Of a DNA stretch of 64,000 bases, positions 1-11,003 are shown in pieces. The DNA is taken from assembly GCA_034509735.1 (NCBI GenBank), contig JACGWO010000003.1, forward strand, positions 1,674,001-1,738,000, written 5' to 3'. Each line of letters opens with the position of its first letter. Within the stretch, counting starts at the first letter, position 1. The notes beneath the pieces are model-generated. The model worked only from the letters and a program-made list of their open reading frames with translations, did not search any database and had not been told where the DNA came from. Origin of the DNA: Sesamum alatum. Lineage: Eukaryota; Streptophyta; Magnoliopsida; Lamiales; Pedaliaceae. The position numbers and the translations under genes were made by a program.

Positions 1-336
1 GAGATCTATTCTATAGTGTGGTGTGGACAAATTAGAGGAGTTCTACATTGAATTCTCAAGTGAACGGAAGGAGAAACGGAAAGGAAACAACGCACGTACC
101 GGTTATACGGGTAGTAAACAAAAAGGTAGGTTTTCTTTACATTTTCATGTATCGTTTTATTTTCTTCCTTTAGCCACTTGTCCAGCATCTTCTCCTTCTT
201 TTATTTATACTTTGACAAACACCGAACGTCCGATAACTTCAAAGGGAACACTCCTTTGAATCCGTTTTATATTTTGCTTTAATTTCATGTTTTTTTACGC
301 TTCTATTGCGTTCCCGGGCAGTACCCGATTCTTTTA
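1..336 (+). repeat. C-1 5' LTR, 3' part (R/U5)
   Basis: It ends in TTTTA one base before the PBS, where other copies end in TTTCA, so the terminal CA has decayed. It contains the family block GAACGTCCG...CTCCTTTGAA (compare CGAACGCCCGGTTGAGCACC in family A). A sequence like a 5' splice site, AAAAG|GTAGGT, sits at 121-130. Confidence 0.8.
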
Positions 337-337
337 G

Positions 338-349
338 TGGTATCAGAGC
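338..349 (+). other. C-1 primer binding site
   Basis: TGGTATCAGAGC is complementary to the 3' end of plant initiator Met-tRNA, the usual primer for plant copia elements. It lies one base after the LTR, and the conserved CCGGTTCGGTG follows. Confidence 0.9.
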
Positions 350-2138
350 CCGGTTCGGTGTTGTGGCTATAGGATTTACATTTTGTTATGTGTTAAGCAT
401 GAATAACATGTTTAAATTTCTTTTGAAAGCATGATTTATGGCTTTAAAGCATGATAATATGTGTAGAAAATGTGTTAATTTTACTTTTGAAAATATGGGT
501 ATCCATGCATTTTTGAGAATTAAATTTTCTATAAATTCATGTTTATGTTTCAGCTTATAGAAGAAATTTAAAAAAAAAAATAAAGAATAAGTGAAAAACA
601 GTGCCGACCGCCCGGCAGGGATAGCAGGCGCGCGCAGGTAGGGGCGCTTGCGCGCGTACGCACACACACGGCCAGCAGGCTTGTTTTCTGCTAGTTTTCT
701 GAAATCAATAATTTTGACATATTTTAATTTTAGTTAAATTTTATTTTTATAAAATTATTTTTATGCCTTGATTATTTTGAAAATAGTTTCCAAACAAAAA
801 AAAAATAATGGTTTGTATATTGGATGTAAAGTTGATATCCATATTTTTAATTTCATTATTAATATGATATTTTCTGAATTTTATTATGTTTATTATTTTA
901 TATATTGGATATCTATTTATAAATGCATGGGATGTATTTATTTGTTGGTATATTTATATTTGATATATGTGTGCTTTGTTGTTGTTGTTTATTTGATAAA
1001 CAATAAGGATGATCACTAGCCCTTAGTATGGTTTATTTATTCTTGGGTGAGGCATGCGTGCCTCTTTGTTTTTTATTCCTTCTTTCGTTTTTAGCCTTGG
1101 AATAATAAGGCTTTCTTCCTCTCTATTAATGTATTCCCCCCGACTATGATTGGGGTTTCTTTTCAGTTGTAATGAGAGTAGAGTAGTTGTGAGATTTTAT
1201 TTTATAAAATGTAAGCTTTCAAGAAGATGAAGGTCCGTTGGACGGAGCCCACGACGGTAGGCCCAAGAAGAACAAAGAAGGATTACAAGGCCCCATTAGA
1301 ATGACAATGGGATGTAAAAATTATAATAGTGTAGGCTTACCCTAGATTGACCATAGATCCACGGCGGGCTTAGTATATCACTTAGGAACGGGCTTGTGAT
1401 CATCCTAACAGGGGCGTGCTAGGCTTGTTTTGTATGTGCTTATATTTTTAATTCTTTGATGTATGGTGTGTTTGGAATGCATTGATTTACATTAAATGTT
1501 TAAAACTTGAGCATGCAAAATAATAATAATGATGAGGTCTTGGTCTTAATACTATAACTCTCACTTGGATGGTCCAAGTAAATATTAGGCCCCAAATGGA
1601 ATTAAAATCAAATGGTTTGATTATTCCAAGCCTTCCATCCATAGCAATATAGTGAGGAAGCTACTTTCTTCCATTCGTGGTCTCACGAGTCGTGGCACAT
1701 TTGGAATGGAAGAAAGCTGCACTATTGTTGTGAATGAATGGAATATACTCCATTTTCCTGTCTCACGAGTCGTGGGGGTGATAGTTGAGATAGTCATTTG
1801 GTTGATGGGTTGGGCCTAACGCTAAGTAACATGATTCGCTTGGAGTCCTTGGGATCATGTGAAAAGGCGAGGCAAAATATCTTGGGGATCTCATTGGATG
1901 AGAATGGTATTGGATACCTCCCACAAAGCCTTTCCCATGTGAATCGTAAAAGTGGGGCATGGAGAATTGCGTTTGTGGACTCCAAGCCCACTAGGAAATG
2001 GTTTCCCGAAAATCCCACTTGAGAGTGTCGGGCGTTTTGAAGAAATAGTGGGAGGGGTTAATGACTAAAGACCAAGTCGTAACTTGAATTCAATATTATA
2101 ATAATCTACTAAATTTCTGTTTTACATTTTGAATGTAG
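350..2138 (+). other. C-1 untranslated leader
   Basis: There is no credible coding region. A short GC-rich patch lies at about 600-680. A 16-nt arm GGATGATCACTAGCCC at 1007-1022 pairs with GGGCTTGTGATCATCC at 1390-1405, with one mismatch. A stem-loop at 1644-1731 presents CACGAGTCGTG (1684-1694), and a second copy lies at 1764-1774. The last bases, CTAAATTTCTG...TTGAATGTAG, resemble a 3' splice site directly before the gag ATG. Confidence 0.75.
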
Positions 2139-3170
2139 ATGTCTAAGAATCCACTTGCTGTAATTCTTGAGACTAACAAATTTGACGGAACAAACTATAA
2201 TGATTGGCTGCAAAATCTGAGGATTGTCCTAGATTTTGAAAACCAGCCTTACGTTCTGGATAAGCTTCTTCCTTGGGTCTTGACAGAGGGGTCCTCGTCA
2301 GAAGAGCGTTTGACGTTCAATGACTGGCAAGAGGATAACCACAAGATTCGCAGCATCTACTGGCATCCATTACTAATGAGATCCAGAAACAGTATGATCG
2401 GCTAGATAATGTCAGCTCGATAATGCTCTGCATGAAAGACATTTATTCGGTACCGGACCCGAATATTAGATATGTTGCGATGAAGGCATTTTTCGGAGCT
2501 AAGATGACAGAAGGGTCGTTAGTACACCAGCATGGAGTGATGATGCTATCCCTAGTGGAGAAGCTCAAAGACCTCCGAGCTGATCTTGGAAAAGGAACGT
2601 ACATTGACGTGATCCTTCTGTCTCTTCCTCCCTCATTTTACCCGTTTATCGTTAGCTATAACATGAATAGTCTTGAAAAAGACCTTCATGAGTTGATAAA
2701 CATGTTGGTCTAGTACGAGGCAATGATTGAAAAGTATATGTTGTCTATATTGGTGGGGGAAGCTTCGACCTCAAGAGCGAAAGTCAAAGGGGCCAGATGC
2801 TGGAGGAGGAAGAAGGGTAAGACAGAATCAGCCGCTGCAAGCGCTTAGGGCGCTCCTGTTACCATGCTGGACATGGGAAATGAAAAAAGGAAGGTGGTTC
2901 GGCAGTCAAGGATTGCAAAAGATGTTTGCATATATTGCCATGAAAAGGGGCTTCGGAAGAGGGAGTGTCCTAAACTCCTCTCCAACCAAGGTACATTTGA
3001 TTTGAGCTTTAACATGATTACTATTCTACTTCTTGGGTATTGGATACCAGTTGTAGAGCTCATATCTGCAAATGGTTTGCAGGAAATGGGATGGAGTAGA
3101 AGGCTAAGAACGGATATGGTTCTAAAGCTAGGCAATGGCTGGGTTGTTGCTGCAAAAGCTATAGGATGAA
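2139..3170 (+). pseudogene. gag: C-1 gag and start of protease, decayed
   Basis: Gag is the copia nucleocapsid polyprotein. The start ATG at 2139 opens SKNPLAVILETNKFDGTNYN, clearly homologous to gag of families A and B. The frame breaks near 2400, continues at 2423-2710, and meets TAG where the other copies have a Gln codon (VQYEA). The zinc knuckle at about 2927-2968 reads CIYCHEKGLRKREC, so the CX2CX4HX4C His is replaced by Leu. A remnant of the protease domain follows, but the DTG motif itself is not recognisable. It cannot make a working capsid protein. Confidence 0.85.
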
Positions 3171-5320
3171 TTAGGTTTAGCCAGTGATCATGTTAGGATA
3201 GATTTGATAGGTCACAATTATGTAACCTAGCATGATCAAAATTATATTTTTCTATTGTTGGACAATTAGGATTACATGCTTTTAATCAATGAAAGTTTCT
3301 TTTATTTGACAAAGAATGGTTATTCTTGTCTGTTAGGTTATTTGCGTAATTGTTTCAATACTATCTCATAATTAGATTATGAATGCTCAAAACAAATGAT
3401 GAAATGGATAATCAAGATAAATTCACAGATTTGGCATGCAAAGCTAGGTCACATTCCTCTAGATAGGATAAGGAGGTTAGTAGATTCAAGGAGTATAGAA
3501 ATAGACAATTTGAGCCAACTAGCTTGCAAGTCCTTCCTGAGCAGGAAGATGGCCAAGAAGCTCTTTGTAGGACAAAGTATGCTTGCTAGTGGTCTGTTGG
3601 ATTGGATCCAGTCAGACATTTGTGGGTCACTGAATACACAAGACCAGTAGAGGGTTCACAAGTCTAAGGGACTTTGGAAGGCTCAGGGAACTAGATTTGA
3701 AGTGGGAATTAAACTGGTTGCAAACTTAACCTTCGATTCGATCGGGTGGTGTGTATTTAGTGGGAGCTCTTGATGTATCTAAATGAGAATGGAATTCTCA
3801 CTCAGTGGAATTCTCCCTGAAGCGCCACAATTGAACGACGTCTCTGATAAGGGAGGAATCGAACCTTGTTGGACATGGTTCGATCGGTGTTTCACTGAAC
3901 TACCTTGGCCCATCTAGGCGTGTTCTTAAGACAATAGCCAAGTTGTAAAACATGGCACTTTCTAAAGATCGTGGCCCAAACACCATATTGGATATGGCAT
4001 GGCAAGCCTGTATCCTACAAAGTCCTTGAGTATGTAGGATGGTCTTGCATACGTCAAGGGACTAGTGGGGGTTCGTGTGTTGTCCTAAAAGAAATTGAAT
4101 TTAAGAGGATAACCGGTGTGAGGAGTAGCTCCTTGAGGAATCAAGTAGAGCAATACCACAGTACGATATAGCAAACATCATTTGTAATCAAGTTTGCCCA
4201 CTGACTATATTCCATTTCTCTTAAGGACGATCAGGATATCCTAGATACCTGAGAGGTACAGGTTTCTGGGTCAGTCCGGTCAATTAGATTATAATCCAAA
4301 AGATAGAAGGAGAAGCATTGTTGGACATTGGATCGAATCAATGGCTTGGAGCCGTGTGATTCAACGTGGAATTCAAACTAGGATTGGAACTCCATGTAAC
4401 TGGAATATTCGTTTTGATGAGTTCATACGGGGTATGACTCGACCAGGAACGAGCTTGAGGGTCAGTAGGAGGTTATTTGTGTTCCTAGTGTTTAAAGTGT
4501 GTAACGTCTTATTCATTTGGAATGATTAAGATGTTAGGAAACACTAAAACACGAACGTTGTTCACGCAATTCTCCATGAAAGGAATTGGATTCCTATTTA
4601 TAGGGTTAAGTTGTCTAAGACTCAGTCAGGGTTCGCTGATGAGGAAGCTCAGAGGTTTGACATCCCCTACGTCTTTGCCGTAGGCAACATGGGTATGTTG
4701 TTTGGTGAATTGGACCTGATGTTGTCTATGCTTTGGGCGCAACGATAGAAATCAAGTGTGTATCGAGAAGGCAGTAGACTACCATTAAGAACAGTCTTTA
4801 ATACCTGAATAAGGATTAAAGAGGTGTTCTTGATGCAAGTTATATAGAGAGTTGATTCTGGAAGGCTATAGCGACACTAGCTTCCAGGATCATGTGAATA
4901 ATATCTAGTCTCATTATGAACATATATTCAGGCTTAATGGTAAGGGGGTGGCTTGGAAAGGTTTCAAGCGGGACACCACGACGGACCATGAAAGTTGAAT
5001 GTATAGCAACTTTAGAGGTTGCTCCGGCGAGTGGTTTGGATGAAAAACCACATCCAATGGTTGGGTGTGGTGCCTAGCACGAGCTAGCCAGTAGTTATCT
5101 TGGAGGATAACAACATGGCTGTAGCGCAAGCTATAGGACCGAGATCTCATCACGATCCAGGAAAATTCTTAGACAGTACCATCTGCTTGGAGCAATGGTA
5201 TGAAGAGGTGATGTGCGGTTGGACCGCATCATCTTGGCAGAAATAAGGTAGACGCATGAGACCGAGCCGGATATCGCTCATGCTCAGGTAAGTCTGAGCG
5301 ACATGCGTGATAGGCTTTAG
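3171..5320 (+). pseudogene. pol: C-1 pol, decayed (integrase, RT, RNase H)
   Basis: Fragments occur in copia order. The integrase zinc-binding region (IWHAKLGHIPLDRIRRLVDS) is open at 3396-3650 and runs to a TDVCGP-like block. Integrase C-terminal traces (IWHGKP) are near 3990. An RT remnant NWNIRFDEFIRG is near 4400, followed by KMLGNTK-like sequence near 4540, and RNase H traces are at about 4830-5230. The YVDD box is not recognisable, and frameshifts separate all segments. This is a dead copy; assignment rests on alignment by eye to B-1 and A-1. Confidence 0.8.
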
Positions 5321-5334
5321 GTCAAGTGGGAGAT
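5321..5334 (+). other. C-1 polypurine tract
   Basis: GTCAAGTGGGAGAT directly precedes TGTTAGAATAGG, the LTR start. The same tract precedes the 3' LTRs of A-6 and, on the minus strand, of B-1 and B-3. It would prime plus-strand DNA synthesis. Confidence 0.85.
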
Positions 5335-5963
5335 TGTTAGAATAGGTGACCAGAAAGCCAATTGATTAGCGGTTTTGGGTTCTATTTAGCAATCTTTATT
5401 CAAGTAATATTGACTCGAAGAATATAGTACATATTCATCCTTGGTAGTATGTGTTTGTTGTGCTTACTAATTACGTTAAACGACGTTTTAACGTCACAAC
5501 AAATCCCCACAGACTAATTAGATAACCCATGTAGTTGGGCTGCGCATTGGATGGCAGCTATGAAACCATCTTCTGAGGGTTGGTCTGAAACGTTCCAAGT
5601 CGAGGACCTCGAGATAGGGCATCAAGGGTCCTATAGAGACTTGCACTAAGGATTGCATTCATTGGATGAGTGTCGTGTTTTATCGGCGACAGACGTTGGA
5701 CGTCTATGCAATATTAGTGGGTCAGTTGACAAGGGTGTTAGTTGACTGAACTGACTCACGGGAATCGTCATATGGAAGCATTGGAGGCTTGGTCGGTATG
5801 ACTAGAATTCTCGGCTCCGATAGTACGAGATTAGTCCACGGACTTGAGGAATCATGGCAGTCACATGCATATGAAGGTTGTATCTAAGGTCCGGCAAGAG
5901 ATGTCCGTATCTGGGATACATTCATCATAAGCTTTATCCAGTGCAATCGGAATATGTATTGAG
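5335..5963 (+). repeat. C-1 3' LTR, 5' part
   Basis: It starts TGTTAGAATAGGTGACCAG and resembles the C-2 LTR at 36006-36629, with many differences. It stops after GTATTGAG, where A-1 starts. I do not see the rest of this LTR on the plus strand in the window, because the right end of A-1 has been rearranged. Confidence 0.85.
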
Positions 5964-8180
5964 TGTTGGAATAGGTGACCAGAAAGCCAATAGGTTTGGC
6001 AATTTGTAACCTATCCGACAACTTGATGTGAATGTAATATTATTATGTGATGAATAAGATGAGTGTTCGTCACCAATCGTACATTCTTTGTTGCGCTCAT
6101 CTTACATTTGTTAAAATGGTGTTTAACTTATATCGCAACAAAGCCCACAGACCATGGATAACAACTCGTGCAGTTGGACCACGCATTGGAGGTGGTCATG
6201 AAACCAACTGATTAAGAGTTGGGTCTGAAACGTTCCAAGTCGAGGACCTCGAGACAGGGCATCGAGAGTCCTATTGAGACTTGCGTCAAGAGTTGTGTTC
6301 ATTGGATGAGTGCCGTGTTTCATCGGCGACAGGCGTGGGACGCCTACACGATCTTGATGGGTTGGTCGACTGGGGTCGAGCCGACTGGACTGACTCGCGG
6401 GGATCATCATATGGAAGCCTTGGAGGCTTGGTCGGTATGATTGGTTTTCCCCGGTTCCGATAGTACGGGAGTAATCCTCAGACTTGAGGGATCATGGCAG
6501 TCGCGTGCACAGGACGGCTGTATCTTGGATCTGGCGAGAGGTAATCATTCTGTAAGATGATTATCATAAGCCTTGTCCAGTGCAGTCGGAATGTGTAGCA
6601 AGGACGGTGGATTCCAAGAAGAGGATCCGTCCCCTGTCAGTATGTGACAGAGGTATCTCCTATGCACTCGGAGACACGTTCATGCTGTTTAAAGCTGTGG
6701 CCACAGTGGTTGGTCGAACAGGGAATGGTTTCCTGTGTCGACGCAATGAAGCATACGTGGTCTCGAGTATTAAGCATAGATGCCTAGTCAAGGATGGGAA
6801 CCGACGCCCAATTCCATACCCTAGACTAAGGCCGGGAGACGGTAGACGGAAGGATCGTACCCGTACGGAATCGGCGCCTAAATGTTCACGCCAATTCACC
6901 TAGTATCTAGTGCCATAGACCGTGGCTAGATGGCCACCCATGGTAACGGGCCCTTGTGGGACACGGGCCCAAGTCTAGCTGAGGGTGAACCTAAAGGGTC
7001 ACACACAAATCACCGAGGAGATTGAGAGATCGACTTGGAGTCAATCTCGAAGGATAAAATAAGTAATTGGATTACTTAAGGGAAAGTCCATTGGATGGAC
7101 GGGCCGATATTGTATCGGGCTTTCATTTAATCGGTAAATTGGATTTTCGATTAAATATGGAAAGTTGAGATGTTGAGACGTTGGATCTTTTAATTGGATT
7201 AAAAGATCAACGGGAATAATTTAAGTGGACATTAAATTGGATTTAATATTGAGTTCGTCGTAATTGGATTACGATAAAACCCGGTCCGTTAAATTATACC
7301 TGAGAGGAGAAATAATTCCTTATTTGGAATAGGAAGAAGTTGGACTTCTTCCCTAAATTAAACATGGCCGACATGCTCCATTGGAGGAAGCAAACTCGGC
7401 CATGTTGCATGCTAGGTGGTATGTTGACTTGTCTCTTTTGGAAGAGACAAATCAACTCCAGTCAAGCTCTTCCCTTTTGGTATGATTTGATCATACCATA
7501 AATTTTGGTAGGCTTGATTGAAGAATTGATGGTGATTGATTGGAATGAATCTAGACATCCTTGGATGAACCTAGACACATTCCAATAATCACATTAATTA
7601 TGTATATATATTAGAATATACAACACCAAGTATAAGTGATTCATTATCATCTTTTTCTAGGAAAAAGAGAAGACAAAAATCCTCTCCTCTCTCTCAATTT
7701 TCGTGCTCTCTCCCTCTCTTACACTTGTGTTCTTCACTTTATTTTGAATCAAAAAGAAGAACAAAGTAAGTTTAAGAGAACACTAATTCATAGTGTTCTT
7801 CTCTTAAACCGATTCCTTCCTAAACCCATTCTTTTCTAGCAAGAAGAACGTGTGTTTCTTCTGGTGTGGTGTGGATCACCTTTGGAGAATCCATACGTTT
7901 GGATTACGTGAGCATTCCGGAGAAGGAACAACGCAAGTAGCCGGGAGCATACGCTAAGCAATCAAAGGTAACGGTTTATTACGCTTTGATTGATTTCTAT
8001 TATATATCTATGCCCAATGTGTTTAAATATATGTTTTTAATATTTACACATCCTACATCGAACGCCCGGTTGAACACCCAAGGGTACACCCCTTGGAATT
8101 CGCATATTTAAATTAGATTTAAATTTACGCACAATTCCTTGCTTCCGCTCGCGCTCCTGGGCGGATCCGCTTGTCCTTCA
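5964..8180 (+). repeat. A-1 5' LTR, complete
   Basis: The LTR is 2,217 bp, beginning TGTTGGAATAGG and ending TCCTTCA two bases before the PBS. U3 holds the palindrome CTGTGGCCACAG (6695-6706) and a long inverted-repeat array (annotated separately). An AT-rich TATA-like stretch lies near 7600-7620. A donor-like AAAG|GTAACG lies at 7964-7973. The 107-codon open frame at 6580-6903 is not considered coding. Confidence 0.92.
6948..7498 (+). promoter_or_regulatory. A-1 U3 hairpin array centred on TTGGA
   Basis: Successive short inverted repeats, nearly all with loop TGG closed by T-A: 7026-7048, 7060-7078, 7086-7100, 7125-7156, 7184-7208 (11-bp stem), 7231-7247, 7258-7274, 7316-7335 and 7332-7352. 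Related units are GGGCCC...GGGCCC with loop GGA at 6948-6970, CCGATA-TTG-TATCGG at 7104-7118, a 9-bp stem with loop TTGG at 7429-7450 and TGGTATGAT-TTG-ATCATACCA at 7478-7498. Several centres read ATTGG, the complement of a CCAAT box. The function is unknown. Confidence 0.75.
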
Positions 8181-8182
8181 AG

Positions 8183-8194
8183 TGGTATCAGAGC
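8183..8194 (+). other. A-1 primer binding site
   Basis: TGGTATCAGAGC follows the LTR after the dinucleotide AG and matches the 3' end of initiator Met-tRNA. CCGGTTCGATGTAAGG follows it in all family A copies. Confidence 0.92.
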
Positions 8195-10061
8195 CCGGTT
8201 CGATGTAAGGGGCATAGATCTATGTGTTTGGCATGATATACTTACTTTAAAATGGCTTTATTGGCATGTTAGATTACATAAATATATGAACAATATGATG
8301 ATTCAATTGTTTGGATTTAATGGACTTTAGGCATGCTTAATTTTGTTAGATTGGAACTAAAATTGCATGCTTATTTTCAGAATAATATTAATGTTATTGT
8401 GCTGAAACAGTTTTGAAAAAAAAAAAAAAATTGGGATCGGTCGGCAGTGGCCGGGCGCAGGCTGGCGCCTGCGCGCCATGCGCGCGGATGCTGCGCACAG
8501 GCGCGTGCGCTATGCGCAGCCGGCCGCTGCCAGCTCGCGGCACAGAGCGCGGGCGCGCAGGCTTGCTGCCTGCGCGTGCGCGTGCGCGCGCTGCCCTGTG
8601 CGCGCGGGCGGCCGGCCAGCACAACGGCTGGGCCGTTTTGTTCCGTTTTTCGACTTTTTCCGAAAAATTCAATTTTCTGTATTTTCTGCACGATATTCTG
8701 AAAATATGTTAATTTTGCATTTTTGATTTTGGGATAATTGGATTATTCCTTGAATTAAATTTGCTTAATTAATTTTGGATTAATACATGCATTGGATGCA
8801 TTGTTTAAAATGTCCATTAAATTTAAAATTTGAATTTTGCATATTATTTGTATATTTATGCTTTTGTGATGTTGGACATCACTTGGGTATTTGGAATATC
8901 CATTGGTTATTTATGCATGATTATTTGGAATAATTATGTTATGTGAGTTGATGGAATCAACATGGGATGATCACAAGAGCCCTAGACCTTATGTATGGAT
9001 GAATGTATGATCATTTATTTTCTGTTGGGTGGGGCCTGCGTGCCTCTTGTTTTTGGGACTATCATCTCCCGTATTTTCAGCCTCATGATGTTAAGGATTG
9101 TTTTCTTTATTACCGATGTATTACTTTCAGTTGTAATGAGAGTAGATAGGATTGGTGAGGTTTCAATTTTAACAAGCAATTGGAGTCAGAGACCCCAAGG
9201 AGGAGCATCAAGGCGTGAAACAAGAAGCACTTCAAGGCCCATTGGAATGACAATGGGTTTTATTATTATTGTAATAATTTAGGACCACCCTAGACAGACC
9301 ATAGACTCACTGCGGGCTCAGTGGGTCGCATAGGTTGGGCTTGTGATCATCCTAACAGGGGTATGTTATGTTTTTTCCATGCGGCATATTTATTTATCGC
9401 TTTAAATATTGGATATTTATGCATGCTAAAACACAATAATGTGATGAGGTCTCGGTCATACACAAACTCTTATTTGGTTGGACCAAATTAAATATTAGGC
9501 CCAGAACGGACTTGGATCAAAATGGTATTTTGGTCTGTCCGAGCCTTCCATCCACAGCAATGTGGTGAGGAAGCTACCACTACCCAAGTGTGGTCTCACG
9601 AGTCGTGGCACACTTGGACTAGGGGAAAGCTGCACTATTGTTGTGAACAAAAAGATTGCGCTCGTTGTTTCCCTGTCTCACGAGTCGTGGGGGGCGACAG
9701 TTTGAGGCATGATTTGGTTGATGGGTCGGGCCCAACACTGAGTAACATGGTTCGCTTGGAGTCCTCGGGACCATGTGAATAGGTGAGGCAAAATATCTTG
9801 GGAATCTCATTGGATGAGAATGATATTGGATATCTCCCACAAGGTCTTCTTCATGTGAATCGTAAAAGCGGGGCATGGAGATTACGCTTGTGGATCCCAA
9901 GCCCACTAGGAAATGGTTTCCCGAAACTCCGCTAGAGAGTGGCGGACTTTCGTATAAATAGTGGGAGGGTTAAAGACTAAAAGACCAAGTTTTCAACTTG
10001 AACAATAATATTACCATCATCTGCTAATTTCTGCTTTACATTTTTTTTTAATAATGTAGAT
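8195..10061 (+). other. A-1 untranslated leader with structured RNA domains
   Basis: A GC-rich hairpin segment lies at 8441-8635. The arms GGATGATCACAAGAGCCC (8965-8982) and GGGCTTGTGATCATCC (9337-9352) close a domain of about 390 nt that contains the hairpin 9304-9327. A long stem-loop at 9554-9645 presents CACGAGTCGTG (9597-9607), with a second copy at 9679-9689. Small hairpins at 9746-9775, 9805-9819, 9822-9834 and 9922-9952 follow. TATAAATA is at 9953-9960, and an acceptor-like CTAAT...ATGTAG ends at 10059. Confidence 0.75.
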
Positions 10062-11003
10062 ATGTCTAAGAGCCCGTTAACCATGATTCTTGAGACTAAC
10101 AAATTCAACGGAACGAACTACTCAGACTGGCTGAGAAACCTGAGGATTGTCCTCGGTTTCGAGAACCAAGGCTACGTCTTGGACGAGCCGCCACCGAGCG
10201 ACTTACCGGAGGGGTCCACGCCTGAAGAATGTTTGACGTTCGAGAAGTGGCATGAGGACAACCGGAAAGTACGCAGTATCGTACTAGCTTCGATGTCTAA
10301 CGACATCCAGAAGCAGTATGAGAGGCTGGACAACGTCTCCGCCATAATGCTCCGCATGAACGAGGTTTATGCTGTTCCGGATAGGCATATTAGATATGCC
10401 GCCACAAAAGCATTCTTTGGCACCAAGCTTGCTGAAGGAGCGTCTGTACAAAGTCATGGGGTCAAGATGCTCTCCCTAGTGGAGAAACTCGAGGACCTTA
10501 AAGCTGGGCTTAACAATGACACGTACATTGACGTGATCCTCCAGTCGCTTCCTCCATCCTATGACCCGTTTGTTGTAAACTACAACATGAACGGACTTGA
10601 TAAGTCTATTCATGAGTTGATCAACATGCTGGTCCAATACGAGGCAACGACCCACAAGTCGGCGCCGGCGGTATTGATAGGAGAGGCTTCGACCTCCAAG
10701 GCGAATGGCAAGAGGGCCGGACGCTGGAAGAGGAAGAAGGGCAAAGGGAAGACGGTTGTGGCCCCTGCTCACGCTCCGGGCGTCCCTGTTGCTCCGGTTG
10801 GACCGAGCAAAGGGAAAGGGAAGGCTCGTGGTTCTCAGCGGTCCAAGGCAAATGATGGCTGCATGCATTGCCAAGGTATGTTTGTGGTTGAAGTAAATAT
10901 GATTACTAATTCTGCTTCATGGGTATTGGATACCGGGTGTGGTGCTCACATCTGCAATGATTTGCAGGCCACTGCAAAGAAGCAGAAGGCTAACCAAGGA
11001 TGA
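10062..11003 (+). pseudogene. gag: A-1 gag with truncated zinc knuckle, plus protease start
   Basis: The frame opens MSKSPLTMILETNKFNGTNY, the family gag start, and runs 313 codons. Capsid-like gag occupies about residues 1-215, followed by a Lys/Gly-rich basic tract. The zinc knuckle keeps only CMHC: compared with A-2, an in-frame 48-bp piece carrying the His and last Cys is missing, and AGG flanks the break. The protease motif WVLDTGCGAHICND survives near the end. A frameshift just after it moves the rest of the protease into another frame. Loss of the knuckle should abolish specific RNA binding by nucleocapsid. Confidence 0.85.

Larger units (their letters stand above)
1..5963 (+). mobile_element. 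C-1: old Ty1/copia element, 3' LTR split by A-1
   Basis: The order is partial 5' LTR, PBS, leader, decayed gag-pol, PPT and 3' LTR, all on the plus strand. The window opens inside the 5' LTR. The 3' LTR is cut after TTGAG where A-1 begins. It is the most decayed copy in the window, with stops and frameshifts throughout the coding part, so it is probably the oldest layer on the left side. Confidence 0.9.

Noticed and set aside
1683..1775. The paired CACGAGTCGTG copies considered as a CRISPR-like or tandem repeat array
   Set aside because: There are only two copies per leader, each within its own stem, with conserved rather than variable spacing sequence.
6580..6903. A 107-codon open frame repeated in several family A LTRs (also 19279-19602, 54343-54666 and 63439-63858)
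   Set aside because: The copies are close relatives, most differences between A-1 and A-3 in this frame change the amino acid, A-2 has it broken, and the homologous family B region does not keep the frame. I see no known domain.
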